Source: Actinomycetospora sp. NBRC 106378 | GTDB lineage: Bacteria > Actinomycetota > Actinomycetes > Mycobacteriales > Pseudonocardiaceae | Length of the DNA: 64,000 nucleotides | Direction: 5' to 3' | NCBI RefSeq assembly: GCF_030269685.1 | Contig: NZ_BSTT01000002.1 | Span: 434,001 to 498,000 of the forward strand | Part shown: piece by piece, positions 23,851 to 33,308 of the stretch | How positions within the stretch are numbered: position 1 is the first letter of the stretch | Layout: each line of letters opens with the position of its first letter | Translations under genes and position numbers: made by a program | The notes under the pieces: generated by a model | Database searches by the model: none | The model's input: only the letters and a program-made list of their open reading frames with translations | Told to the model about the DNA's origin: nothing

Positions 23851-25398
23851 TTGACATTAAATGAGTACGGGCGGGTTTTAAAGGATCGCTGGACTTGGAT
23901 CCTAGCTGTTCTGCTTGTCGTAACGCTAGGAGCAGTTGCTTACTCGATTCTGCGTGCTCCAAAATTTACGGCGGTCACCACTCTGTACGTAGCGGCGCAG
24001 AGCGACACAAACAGTGCTCAGGCCGCGTACCAAGGCAGCCTGTTATCAGAGCAGCGTATTACGTCCTATGTGGAACTAGCTACGAGTCCGCGAGTACTTC
24101 AGCAAGTCATCAATGAGCTGCAACTACCCGTCACTCCTGATCTGCTCGCAAAGCAAATCAGTGCAAGTAATAAGGTAGATTCTGTATTGCTTGACGTGTC
24201 CGTGACCTGGGATGATCCACAAGACGCAGCAAACATTGCGAATGCAGTTGGACAAATCCTCCCTCAGGTTATCAACGAACTCGAAAGGCCCGCTGACCCT
24301 CGTTTGCCAGCTGCGATTGCAGTTCGGCAGGTAGCGCCAGTCGGTGCGCCCCTTGAGCCGTCAGGAACGAGTCCGCTCAGCTTAGTGGCTGCAGGCTTGG
24401 TTGGAGGCCTGTTACTAGGCTGTGGAGTTGCTCTCCTAGTCAATGTTCTAGACACGCGGGTGAAGAATCGCGAGGACCTCCGGAAAGCGGCTAACGCCCC
24501 TGTCCTCGCAACAATCGGAGCCAACAGCGCGGCGGAGGCAGCGACCCTCGACTTGTCGGTGGCACTTCGAGGATCAGCCGCTGACGACTATAAATCTCTA
24601 CGGACAAACCTAACCTTCTCGAACGTCGACGATCCAGCGACCACAATAGCTGTAACCAGCTCTCTTCCGGGAGAAGGGAAAACGACCACTTCCTGCCTGC
24701 TTGGCGCCGCTCTTGCCGCAGCAGGTTCAAAGGTGCTCTTGGTAGACGCCGACTTACGACGACCAGCGCTTGCTAATCGACTATCGATAGAGCCACGTGT
24801 AGGTCTGACTACAGTGCTCAGCAATCGCGTCGATCTCGCTGAAGCTGTCCAACCCTCTCGGATTACCAATCTTGATGTTTTAGCTAGCGGCGAGGTGCCA
24901 GCGAACCCAAGCGAGATACTTGCATCGGCCTCAATGAGTAACCTGCTCCGAGAGGCTAGGCGAAGTTACGACTATGTGGTCGTTGACACGGCGCCAGTGC
25001 TGCCAGTGCCAGACACCCTCGCCCTTACGAATTTCGTTGACGGAACAATCCTACTTTGCCGGACCGACCGAACAAGGAAAGTTGATACTCGGGAAGCTTG
25101 CGACCGCATCAGCAGTGTTTCAGGGCGCCTGCTTGGCACTGTGCTCACGATGAGCAAGGGTCTCTCGCGGTCCGCATACAACAAGTACGGTTACTACTCT
25201 TCATTGAACGAGGAGGAAAGCCACTTGGCACCAAGCGTAGTTGCACCCGCTCGCTTCCCCAGCACCTCCGCAGTGCGTTCGACTCGGTCGTCGGACGCGA
25301 TCGATACAAGGGCCGACACGATCAACATGGATCGTCGCTCTCAACCCACTCCTGCTCCGCGAGCGTCTCCGCCGGTTCGGGGACCGCACGGGCCTTGA
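23851..25398 (+). CDS. Wzz-type chain-length determinant fused to a BY-kinase
   Basis: The 515-residue protein has an N-terminal Wzz domain with helices at about residues 15-35 and 175-200. A cytoplasmic tyrosine autokinase follows with Walker A (SSLPGEGKTTTS near residue 270), Walker A' (VLLVDADLRRPAL) and Walker B (YDYVVVDTAPVL). A Tyr cluster (YNKYGYYSS) near the C-terminus is the likely autophosphorylation site. It sets polymer length together with the polymerase. The TTG start has GGGGAT upstream. GC content falls sharply at this gene and codon use includes many A/T third positions, unlike the flanks. It overlaps the flippase gene (TGATG). Confidence 0.9.
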   Translation: MTLNEYGRVLKDRWTWILAVLLVVTLGAVAYSILRAPKFTAVTTLYVAAQSDTNSAQAAYQGSLLSEQRITSYVELATSPRVLQQVINELQLPVTPDLLAKQISASNKVDSVLLDVSVTWDDPQDAANIANAVGQILPQVINELERPADPRLPAAIAVRQVAPVGAPLEPSGTSPLSLVAAGLVGGLLLGCGVALLVNVLDTRVKNREDLRKAANAPVLATIGANSAAEAATLDLSVALRGSAADDYKSLRTNLTFSNVDDPATTIAVTSSLPGEGKTTTSCLLGAALAAAGSKVLLVDADLRRPALANRLSIEPRVGLTTVLSNRVDLAEAVQPSRITNLDVLASGEVPANPSEILASASMSNLLREARRSYDYVVVDTAPVLPVPDTLALTNFVDGTILLCRTDRTRKVDTREACDRISSVSGRLLGTVLTMSKGLSRSAYNKYGYYSSLNEEESHLAPSVVAPARFPSTSAVRSTRSSDAIDTRADTINMDRRSQPTPAPRASPPVRGPHGP

Positions 25399-26684
25399 TG
25401 AACGCCTCGATGCGAAATAAAATCAAATCCCGGCTTGGCCGCAACACGTTGGCTAGCTTCGCTGGCCAACTTGCCAAGACCGGCCTTCAAGGTGCTTACT
25501 TCGTGATCGTAGCCCGAGCTCTTGATGTCGATGGGTTTGGTGCGTTTTCAGCAGTTGTAGCACTCGCAGCGATTCTCTCGCCTTTTGCTTCATTAGGCAC
25601 GATGAGTCTCGTAATCCGCAATGTTGTTCGAGATCCATCTTCGGCTTCTGAACAAATTTCAACGGCTTTATGTGTGACTATTGCTGCTTCGTCTCTTTGT
25701 GTGTGTGCGATAGCAGTAGTCGGTCCGATGCTGCTTCCTGCATCCGTTGGGCTGACTCCCATCGTTTTGGTTGCGCTGGGAGACATTCTTGGGATTCGAG
25801 TGGCCGAGCTCTGTTACGGCCTGTTTGCTTCTAGCCTGCGGATGACGGCATCCGCCGTTTTCCAGCTCCTCATGTTCGGTGCCAGGCTGCTCGGGGCGGT
25901 GGCCCTATTCGTCTTTGGGTTTTTCACGCTAGAAGCCTGGTCAGTCGTGTACGTGTCCGTCACAGGGATGATCGTGGCTGTGATTGTCCTCTATACTCGC
26001 CGACAGTACTCTTTCTCGCGACCGGATTTCAACCGTTATCGAAGTGAATACAAAGATGGTCTTCTGTTTGCAGTTGGGCTAGCTTCACAATCCATCTATA
26101 ACGACGTTGACAAAGCAATGCTAGCTAGATTCTCCACCCTGGATGCCGTAGGCGTGTACACAGCCGCGTACCGCGTCATAGATATGGCATTTACTCCGGT
26201 GCGTGCGCTCCTATCTGCCTCCTTTCCCCGGTTCTTCCAGCATGGCGCTACAGGGGCAGAAGGCGCAATGAGGTTCGCGGGTAAGGTCTTACGTCCCAGT
26301 TTATTGTATTGTGCACTGTCCTGCGTTGGTCTTTTACTCTTCGCCGACGTGGTTCCTCTCGTTCTCGGGGAGGGATATATAAATTCCGTCGATGTGCTCC
26401 GCGCCTTGAGCGTTCTGCTTCTGCTGAAGGCGTTCCACTACTTTGCTGCGGACGCACTCAGCGGCGCCGGCTACCAGGTTCAGCGCAGCGTCACGCAAAT
26501 TTCCATGGCTGTGATCAACGTTGCTATCAATATCCCGTTGATTACTTCCTATGGCTATTGGGGAGCAGTTTATTCGAGCCTCATCACAGATGGCATGCTC
26601 GCGGCAATTCTTTGGCTTCTACTTCTAAATTCCAGAAGACGAGAAACAAATGCACTCCAACACTCGGCAAGGGTCCTGTCCTAA
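25398..26684 (+). CDS. Wzx-type polysaccharide flippase
   Basis: The 428-residue protein has about 12 membrane helices and the pattern of the MVF/PST superfamily: an N-terminal NTLASFAGQLAKTGLQGAYF helix, ARALDVDGFGAFSAVVALA, and GLASQSIYNDVDKAMLARF with VGVYTAAYRVID in the second half, a region well conserved in Wzx proteins. It moves the lipid-linked repeat unit to the outer face of the membrane. ATG 25398 overlaps the previous stop, and the gene overlaps the next by TAATG. AT-rich relative to the rest of the window. Confidence 0.85.
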   Translation: MNASMRNKIKSRLGRNTLASFAGQLAKTGLQGAYFVIVARALDVDGFGAFSAVVALAAILSPFASLGTMSLVIRNVVRDPSSASEQISTALCVTIAASSLCVCAIAVVGPMLLPASVGLTPIVLVALGDILGIRVAELCYGLFASSLRMTASAVFQLLMFGARLLGAVALFVFGFFTLEAWSVVYVSVTGMIVAVIVLYTRRQYSFSRPDFNRYRSEYKDGLLFAVGLASQSIYNDVDKAMLARFSTLDAVGVYTAAYRVIDMAFTPVRALLSASFPRFFQHGATGAEGAMRFAGKVLRPSLLYCALSCVGLLLFADVVPLVLGEGYINSVDVLRALSVLLLLKAFHYFAADALSGAGYQVQRSVTQISMAVINVAINIPLITSYGYWGAVYSSLITDGMLAAILWLLLLNSRRRETNALQHSARVLS

Positions 26685-27844
26685 TGCGAATAGGAATATC
26701 AACGGCCTCTGGTCCGCCATCGGACGTTATGACTTGGTCGGGAACGCCCGCTCATCTTCTCCGGCATCTCCGCGCACGGGGGACCGATGTGATTGAGATC
26801 CACCCGAAGCGCCGAACCGGGTACTTTGTCGCCAACAACCTTTCAAATCTAACGGCGAGATTCAATCTCAAGGTCAATTGGGAAGTCGAGCGCAAATATG
26901 TCGCGAATTTGACGCGAACCGCCGTAGCGAGCGCGAAGTCCGCAAACTGTGACGTGCTCGTCGCTATGGGCTGGATTCCATATTGCCGGTTGAAGGAAGA
27001 ACTGCCCGTACTCTATTGGGGCGATGCAACGATCGGGCAGCGCTTGGATAAGGCTCCTCACTGGTCGAATTTGTCCAGAAGAACCAGAGACCGAGCAGAA
27101 TCATTCGAGCGACAGGCTTTTGGTCGACTCGATGCCGTTGTCATGGCTTCACATTGGGCGGTTGTTGATGTCCAGGAGCGATACGGAATCTCTCCCGAGA
27201 AAGTAAAAAGAATTCCGTTCGGTGCCAACATCACAGACCCCGGTTTGTCGAGTCGGCGCTGGAACGGCGCTACATTGCGTATTCTAACCGTTGGCGTCAA
27301 ATGGCACCGGAAGGGAATCGATACAGCCGTTCTGGCAGTAGACGCTTTGAAGCGTTCTGGGCTTGATGTACGACTAGACGTGGTTGGCGTCCGGCCGCCC
27401 GACTCGACCTGGGAACGGCCTTACGTGCGATATTGGGGATTTCTGTCGAAAGAGGACGAAGACGATGCCGCAGTCCTAAGCAACCTTTATGCTACACGTG
27501 ATATCTTTCTACTACCTACACGTAACGATCCTTTCTGCCTAGTCGTTGCAGAGGCAGCCGCATTTGGGATGCCAGTAATCTCGACGGACACCGGTGGTGT
27601 TCCCGAGCGCATCGACCGGGGCGGAATTCTCGTACCCGTTGAGAGTCCCCCGTCCGTTTTCGCCGAAGCGATCCGCAAAGTTGTCACGGACGAGGTTGAG
27701 TACGAGCGGTTTAGCTTAGGTGCGGTTCAGGATTTCCATGATCGCACAAGTTGGCCAACCTCATCGGAACAACTGTTAGAACTCTGCAGGTCTATGGTTG
27801 ATTTCTCGCGCGGGGTTAACGGCGATTCGATGGAGGGGGCATGA
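26684..27844 (+). CDS. GT4-type glycosyltransferase
   Basis: The 386-residue protein has a GT-B layout. The C-terminal half carries RIPFGANI, ILTVGVKWHRKGIDTAVLAV, and the GT4 signature DIFLLPTRNDPFCLVVAEAAAFGMPVIS (given here across residues 290-330), with the sugar-nucleotide-binding Glu in VVAEAAA followed by TDTGGVPE. The N-terminal acceptor half is less conserved. It should add one sugar of the repeat unit. ATG 26684 overlaps the flippase stop; the end overlaps the next gene by ATGA. Confidence 0.85.
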   Translation: MRIGISTASGPPSDVMTWSGTPAHLLRHLRARGTDVIEIHPKRRTGYFVANNLSNLTARFNLKVNWEVERKYVANLTRTAVASAKSANCDVLVAMGWIPYCRLKEELPVLYWGDATIGQRLDKAPHWSNLSRRTRDRAESFERQAFGRLDAVVMASHWAVVDVQERYGISPEKVKRIPFGANITDPGLSSRRWNGATLRILTVGVKWHRKGIDTAVLAVDALKRSGLDVRLDVVGVRPPDSTWERPYVRYWGFLSKEDEDDAAVLSNLYATRDIFLLPTRNDPFCLVVAEAAAFGMPVISTDTGGVPERIDRGGILVPVESPPSVFAEAIRKVVTDEVEYERFSLGAVQDFHDRTSWPTSSEQLLELCRSMVDFSRGVNGDSMEGA

Positions 27845-28767
27845 CTCATGTTAGCGTGATCATTCCGACGGTTGGCCGACGCTCATTGCCTGCTGCCGTG
27901 AACTCTGCACTCGACCAGGTCGACGTCGAGGTGGAGGTGATAATCGTGTGTGACTTGGAAGATGTGCCTTTCTCCGTACAGAGTTTGAGTGGACCGCGAG
28001 TCACAACCCTTTGTACGGGCGGCGCAAGAGGCGGTTCGTACGCTCGCAACCTCGGAGTGCGAGCGGCGACAGGCGAGTATGTTGCATTTCTCGACGATGA
28101 CGACGAGTGGGTTTCGGAAAAACTTGTTTTGCAAATCGCAGCCGCGAAAGAAATTGAGCGAAGCGGACAGCAGCCGGTCGTGTCATCTCGAGTTCGACAG
28201 CGCTACGCCAGTCAGGGACGGTTGTCTGTTCCCAGCCCGCGACGCCTGATCTCATCCGCAGAAAGTCCTGAGCATTTTCTATTCAATCGGCGGTCTATCG
28301 GTGTCGGCAGGCCGCTGATGCCGACCTCCACACTTCTGACTACGAGAAGTGTCTCCGAGTCGGTTACGTGGGACGAGACGCTCCGTCGCCACCAAGATTG
28401 GGAGTGGCTGATAAGGGTTGCACGTGTCCCCGGTGTGACGGTCCTCCAGATCGAGGAGCCGACCACTGTCTACAACGTAGGAAGTCCCTCCTCCATCTCC
28501 GCACGTCCAGAATGGACACCATCCTACGAGTGGGTGCAGCGGTATAGAGATGACTGGCCAGGGCAACTATACGCGAGCTTTATCTTCTCGCACGTGCTTC
28601 GTTTCTGCCTACATTCACGGAACTGGTACGATACATTTCGTATCGCTGTAGAAACCCTACGTGTTGGTCGGCCAAACTTCATGTGTGTCGTCGCTGCTCT
28701 CGGTGGAATTATTCCTCGTGGAGTGCTCGAAAGGCTCGCGTTTAGCTCTGAACTTCGGGGGAAATGA
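27841..28767 (+). CDS. GT2-family glycosyltransferase
   Basis: The 308-residue protein has a GT-A fold: VSVIIPTVGRRSLPAAVNSAL at the start, ARGGSYARNLGVRAATGEYVAF, and the DXD-type motif LDDDDEWV near residue 80, which binds metal and nucleotide sugar. WDETLRRHQDWEWLIRVA contains the acceptor-side acidic residue. The C-terminal tail has two hydrophobic stretches. Its start and end overlap the neighbouring genes, so translation across the operon is coupled. AT-rich composition. Confidence 0.88.
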   Translation: MTHVSVIIPTVGRRSLPAAVNSALDQVDVEVEVIIVCDLEDVPFSVQSLSGPRVTTLCTGGARGGSYARNLGVRAATGEYVAFLDDDDEWVSEKLVLQIAAAKEIERSGQQPVVSSRVRQRYASQGRLSVPSPRRLISSAESPEHFLFNRRSIGVGRPLMPTSTLLTTRSVSESVTWDETLRRHQDWEWLIRVARVPGVTVLQIEEPTTVYNVGSPSSISARPEWTPSYEWVQRYRDDWPGQLYASFIFSHVLRFCLHSRNWYDTFRIAVETLRVGRPNFMCVVAALGGIIPRGVLERLAFSSELRGK

Positions 28768-29873
28768 TGGTTGACCAGCCCCAGAAGATTCACTTTGTTT
28801 TCCCCCAGCTAGTCCCTTTCTATGGGATGGAACGAGCTGCTTATTATGTGTTGAGTGCATTGCGTGATCAAGGTGTTCTCGTCTCGGCGACAGTGCTGTC
28901 TGGGGGAGTGCCTTCAGAATTTGAGCCGTTTGACGTAGACCTTCTTGATGGGGGCGAGCGATTGACTCGGCTTATCGAGATTATCCCCAAGCTGCGCTCG
29001 TCCCTCTCACGTAGAGCGCCCGACGTCGTCGTGGGGAGCGGCCTTTGGGCATCAGTCCCCTTGGGCGTGGCACTGATCGGGTTGGGACCGCGGTTTGTTC
29101 ATTGGGAGCATTCGCTGCTAGAACCACGTCTACAGCTCGACCCTCGATTGCGACTCCTGGCAAATTGCTTGAAACTAGTACCTAAGTCCCCGGAATTGGT
29201 AGTAGCGGTTTCGAATGCGGTTCTAGAGGCCGCCAGGCTGATGTACAGCCGCGTGGGAGAGTTTGAAGTTATACCTAATGTTGTGATTGAACCAAACCGT
29301 CGGAGCACTGGCGAGGAATTGAGGACATTGCCGCCCGAGACAGGGGTGCGCCTTCTGACGACAGGCGCCTTTCGGCAATACAAGAACTACCGCACAGCAG
29401 TTACTGCGATGCTCTTTCTGCCGCAGAGATTTACGCTTACGATGGTGGGTGACGGGCCTCAGAGGGAGATGCTGGAGGCCCTTGTTGCGAAATACGGACT
29501 GGGCGACCGCGTGTCATTTAGGGGCCGAGTGCCCAACGTTCGAGATTTTCTGCTCGATGCCGATCTTCTGGTGCATCCGTCGTTAGCGGAAACTTTCGGG
29601 TTTAGTCTCGTTGAAGCCGCTCATTACCGTGTTCCCGTTGTTAATCTACCTGCGCCGGCTATGAGCGAGCTTGTCCCTGTACTTGTTCCTGGTGCGACTG
29701 CAGCGGGGTTCTCGCCGGAACAGCTTGCGTACGCAATCAACATTGTTGCAAGCAATCCGCCCAGTTCGGAAGACTTCGATACGGCTCGTGACCGGCGTTC
29801 GGTGAAGTTCTCACCGGACACAGTTGGGAGACAATGGTGTAACGTGCTGGATCGATTTGCAGCGGTGATTTAG
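28764..29873 (+). CDS. GT4-family glycosyltransferase
   Basis: The 369-residue protein starts with a typical GT-B acceptor domain (FVFPQLVPFYGMERAAYYVL). Its C-terminal half has the GT4 features: LLTTGAFRQYKNYRTAVTAM, MVGDGPQREML, VSFRGRVPNVRDFL, and VHPSLAETFGFSLVEAA, with the Glu pair that binds the donor. It is the third glycosyltransferase of the locus; with the priming enzyme this suggests a repeat unit of about four sugars. It lies 2 nt before the polymerase gene. Confidence 0.88.
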   Translation: MMVDQPQKIHFVFPQLVPFYGMERAAYYVLSALRDQGVLVSATVLSGGVPSEFEPFDVDLLDGGERLTRLIEIIPKLRSSLSRRAPDVVVGSGLWASVPLGVALIGLGPRFVHWEHSLLEPRLQLDPRLRLLANCLKLVPKSPELVVAVSNAVLEAARLMYSRVGEFEVIPNVVIEPNRRSTGEELRTLPPETGVRLLTTGAFRQYKNYRTAVTAMLFLPQRFTLTMVGDGPQREMLEALVAKYGLGDRVSFRGRVPNVRDFLLDADLLVHPSLAETFGFSLVEAAHYRVPVVNLPAPAMSELVPVLVPGATAAGFSPEQLAYAINIVASNPPSSEDFDTARDRRSVKFSPDTVGRQWCNVLDRFAAVI

Positions 29874-29875
29874 CG

Positions 29876-31177
29876 GTGTCCCTTCCAATAGAAGTTGAGT
29901 ACTTCGCAGCTCTTCTGTCACTCTTGGGTGTGGCGGGCTTGGCGTGCGTGTTCCGCAATAGGTCCGCATTTCTCAGGAATGGGCCGCTCGTGCTAGTTGC
30001 CCTATATACAATAGGCACGACTGCGGTCGTACTCTTGTTGCCAGGCTACACTGCATACCCGCTAGGCGGGCTAGCGGTCGCACTTCTCTCTCTTTCGTTC
30101 TGCTTCTTCTCCTCGCGACAACAGGTCTTGGGATCGCAGGATGAGTTCGTCAGGCTTGCGTGGGTATGCTTCGGCCTGTTGGTGGTTTGGTGTTCTTTCG
30201 TTGATTTCCTAACTGTTCCAGGGATTTATGGTGGTCGATGGGTCGGATATGGAGTTGCGGCGCTCCAATGGTTAGCTGTCGGTCATCTCTTGTCGTACGC
30301 GCGTGTTTCTATGAGAGATCTCGCTACGATTACCCTGTTGATTGTGTCTTTATTAATAGCGCCATCCTTCTTCATGGGCGCCAGTTTTTGGCTCCCGTGC
30401 AAGACGGGAGACCTTGAGAAATGTTCAATAGCAGGCGCCTTATTCACGAGTTTCGCTACGTCGGAGAATGTTGTTGGGATCATCGCCGCGTTCGGCTTGA
30501 TCTTGAGCTTGCAGGGTTTCTCTGGACGGGTCAGAATAGCCAGCGTCCTAATTTTCGGGATGGTTGTACTGCTGTCCGGCTCGCGTACCGCATATGTTAC
30601 TTTGATTATTGCTCTGTCCTGGCATGCTGTATCGTCGCTGATCGAACGTCAAAGAAAAGTTTTCCGCATTCCTTTTCCTGTCGGTCTGACATTGGGAGTT
30701 GCGGCTGCATCGGCTGCCATGTTTTTGATCTATACGGCGGAACCTGAGAGTTTCAGCAGGCGTGGTCGCATCTGGATCGCGGTTTCTTCACAGGTGGACG
30801 ATCAGATAGTTACGGGGATCGGTCTATCAAAGTGGGTCTATTTCCAGACCTTGGGTGAGGCTCCCGATCATTTCTTTCACTCCGGGTACGCGTTGCTGTA
30901 CTTTTCGGGTGGGTTAGTGGCGTTGCTCCTTTCGGCTGTCGTCTTAGCTGGGTTGCTTGCCGCAGAATCACCGCTTGGGCGTGGTTTAACAGAGAAATCC
31001 CTTGTAGTTCTCTTCGCAACATATTCATTCACGGAGACAATTTGGAATCCATTAGCGGTCGACACTTACTCGTGGATTGTCATCGGAATCTTTTTAACTG
31101 CTGCGGCGACTCCAAGCGATAGACTGTTTGACGCAAGAAAACTGTTGAGTGCGCAATCAAAGACGCAAAATATCTGA
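29876..31177 (+). CDS. Wzy-type polysaccharide polymerase
   Basis: The 433-residue protein has about ten to eleven membrane helices. It contains LLSGSRTAYVTLIIALSW, the region of O-antigen polymerases and ligases with a conserved SR pair, and a large outside loop with GIGLSKWVYFQTLGEAPDHF and FHSGYALLYFSGG, where the catalytic His and Arg lie in this superfamily. It joins flipped repeat units. It is the last of the AT-rich genes; GC jumps at the following gene. The start is GTG 29876. Confidence 0.8.
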   Translation: MSLPIEVEYFAALLSLLGVAGLACVFRNRSAFLRNGPLVLVALYTIGTTAVVLLLPGYTAYPLGGLAVALLSLSFCFFSSRQQVLGSQDEFVRLAWVCFGLLVVWCSFVDFLTVPGIYGGRWVGYGVAALQWLAVGHLLSYARVSMRDLATITLLIVSLLIAPSFFMGASFWLPCKTGDLEKCSIAGALFTSFATSENVVGIIAAFGLILSLQGFSGRVRIASVLIFGMVVLLSGSRTAYVTLIIALSWHAVSSLIERQRKVFRIPFPVGLTLGVAAASAAMFLIYTAEPESFSRRGRIWIAVSSQVDDQIVTGIGLSKWVYFQTLGEAPDHFFHSGYALLYFSGGLVALLLSAVVLAGLLAAESPLGRGLTEKSLVVLFATYSFTETIWNPLAVDTYSWIVIGIFLTAAATPSDRLFDARKLLSAQSKTQNI

Positions 31178-31191
31178 GTTTCCAGAGAGGG

Positions 31192-32535
31192 GTGTCAGGG
31201 GTGTTCGGGCGTCGGGTGATGGTGGTGGGGACGGGCTACGTCGGGCTCACGACGGGGGCCTGTCTGGCGTCGTTGGGTCACGAGGTGGTGTGCGCGGACA
31301 TCGACGCGGGCAAGGTGGAGCGCCTGCGTCGGGGTGTGGTGGACATCGTGGAGCCGGATCTGGCGGAGCTGGTCTCCGAGCAGACCTCGGCCGGGCGGTT
31401 GTCGTTCGTGGTCGGCGCGGGGGCGGCGCTGGGTGCGTTCGAGGACTCCCGGCCCGCGGAGGTGCTGTTCCTCTGCGTGCCGACGCCGATGGGCGCGGGC
31501 GGGGTGGCCGACCTGCGCGCGGTGGAGTCGGTCATCGAGGAGGTCGGCGCCGAGCTGGCGGCGGGCACCGTGGTGGTCAACAAGTCGACGGTGCCGGTGG
31601 GCACGGCGGCGCGGACCGCGGAGCTGCTCGAGCGCACCGACGTCGCGGTGGTGTCGAACCCGGAGTTCCTGCGGGAGGGGTCGGCGGTCAAGGACTTCCT
31701 GGGCCCGGACCGGATCGTGGTCGGCTCGGACAACCAGGACGCCGCGGAGCGGGTGGCGGCGCTGTATGCGCGCCTCGGTGCTCCGACGGTGCTCACCGAC
31801 GCGGCGTCGGCGGAGCTGATGAAGTACGCCGCGAACTGCTTCCTGGCGATGAAGCTGTCGTACGTGAACGCGATGGCCGAGCTGTGCGAGCGGGTCGGCG
31901 CCGACATCGGGGACGTGACCGAGGGGATCGGCTACGACCGGCGGATCGGGCAGGCCTTCCTCTCGCCCGGCCCGGGGTGGGGCGGGTCGTGCCTGCCGAA
32001 GGACACGCACGCGTTGTTGCAGGTGGCGGACTCGGCGGACTTCGAGTTCCGGTTGCTGCGGGCGACGATCGACACGAACACCCGGCAGCGGCAGCGGATC
32101 GTGGACAAGGTGCGCCTGGCGGTGACCGGGAAGCGCACGGGGTCGCTGTCGCGGGTGCGCCTGGCGCTGCTGGGGCTGACGTTCAAGGCGGGCACCGACG
32201 ACCTGCGTGACTCCCCGGCGTTGGCGATCGCGGCGCTGCTGCGCCAGGCCGGCGCGGACCTCGTCGGGTTCGACCCGATGCTGCGCGGTCCGGGTGAGCT
32301 CGACGGCATCACGCTGGCGTCCGACGCCGTGGAGGCCGCCCAGGGCGCCGAGGCCGTCGTCGTCCTCACCGAGTGGGCGGAGTTCCGCACCCTGGACTGG
32401 GCCGAGATCGCCGGGGTGACGAAGCAGCCGATCGTCGTCGACACCCGCAACATCGTCGACCCGGCCACCCCGCGCCGGGCCGGCCTCACCGCCGTCGGCC
32501 TCGGCCGCCAGCAAGACACTGTTCACCAAACATGA
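31192..32535 (+). CDS. ugd: UDP-glucose 6-dehydrogenase
   Basis: The 447-residue enzyme oxidises UDP-glucose to UDP-glucuronate with two NAD. It has the N-terminal Rossmann motif VVGTGYVGLTTGACLA, the VPTPM and NKSTVPVGT segments, SNPEFLREGSAV, the central helix SAELMKYAANCFLAMKLSY, and the active-site Cys in GGSCLPKDTHAL (near residue 266). The C-terminal half carries LLGLTFKAGTDDLRDSP. It supplies glucuronic acid, so the polysaccharide is probably acidic. In contrast to the seven upstream genes it is very GC-rich, so it may be resident while the genes before it were imported. The GTG start follows AGAGAGG. Confidence 0.95.
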   Translation: MSGVFGRRVMVVGTGYVGLTTGACLASLGHEVVCADIDAGKVERLRRGVVDIVEPDLAELVSEQTSAGRLSFVVGAGAALGAFEDSRPAEVLFLCVPTPMGAGGVADLRAVESVIEEVGAELAAGTVVVNKSTVPVGTAARTAELLERTDVAVVSNPEFLREGSAVKDFLGPDRIVVGSDNQDAAERVAALYARLGAPTVLTDAASAELMKYAANCFLAMKLSYVNAMAELCERVGADIGDVTEGIGYDRRIGQAFLSPGPGWGGSCLPKDTHALLQVADSADFEFRLLRATIDTNTRQRQRIVDKVRLAVTGKRTGSLSRVRLALLGLTFKAGTDDLRDSPALAIAALLRQAGADLVGFDPMLRGPGELDGITLASDAVEAAQGAEAVVVLTEWAEFRTLDWAEIAGVTKQPIVVDTRNIVDPATPRRAGLTAVGLGRQQDTVHQT

Positions 32536-33308
32536 TCAAGAACGAAAGCGCCCGCTGATCTTCGCGCTGTGTCGGCCGCTCCAGTGAGACCCACGCGCCG
32601 CCGCGTTTCGAGCGCTGACCGGCCCTAGTCCAGGCTTCGGCGTCTAGTTCAGGTGGTAAGCACCTGTCTCTATCGATCGGGCGAGGAGGACTCGGAGATG
32701 GTATTGGGCGCCTCTCTTGCAATGCGCGTGCGTGAAGGCCGTCGTGTCGGTCCAGCCTGGCGCTCTAGTCTACTTGAGCCCGATAATCGTGCGTTCAAGG
32801 TAAGGGTTCGCCCCGTGCCGGCCTTTCGTATGGCGACTTTTGAGACCGTCGGGCCACCCCTCAAACAATCCGCAGACGCCTTCGGCGAGACGTAGCCATC
32901 CCGTACGGCGGACGAGTCACCTACTTGACAACCGCCTCGCTCATGAGCGCGTTGGTCGTCAAGCGTGAAGGAAACGGAGCCGTACCTCCGCGCGGTGAAC
33001 ATGAGGTCGTCTACCGTAAACTGCGCGTATTGTTCCGCGACTGGCCCGACCGGAGCTTATCTGGCGGGCAAGGATTTAAGGCTCGGAGCTAATAGGGATC
33101 CTTATACGGTGTGTCACACCGCGAAGTACCGCCCTGCGAACGACGGCCCGTGATTTCTGCCATCGCGACCTGATGCCCGAACGGCAGTGCGGGCTTTCGA
33201 CGGCGTCGAAGCGTGTACGCGAGGAGGGCATCCATTGGCCTGGAAGAGAAGCCTACCGGTCTGAACTCGGGCGGGAGGCTTGCTAGGCGCGTTCCCATCT
33301 GAGGAGAG
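32536..33308. other. Gene-poor region at the end of the polysaccharide locus
   Basis: This stretch of about 770 bases is lower in GC than the genes around it. The best open frame (ATG 32698, 65 codons, after GAGGAGGACTCGGAG) encodes no recognisable motif, and I do not call it. No transposase, integrase, tRNA or direct repeat is evident. It may be the scar of exchange of the locus. Confidence 0.4.

Noticed and set aside
32653-32895. 80-codon plus-strand open frame after the ugd gene
   Set aside because: Although a ribosome-like site precedes ATG 32698, the sequence has no motif and typical non-coding composition.
23805-33308. Genomic island with integrase or att sites at the AT-rich region
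   Set aside because: No integrase, transposase, tRNA or matching direct repeats were seen at either boundary; homologous exchange explains the pattern better.
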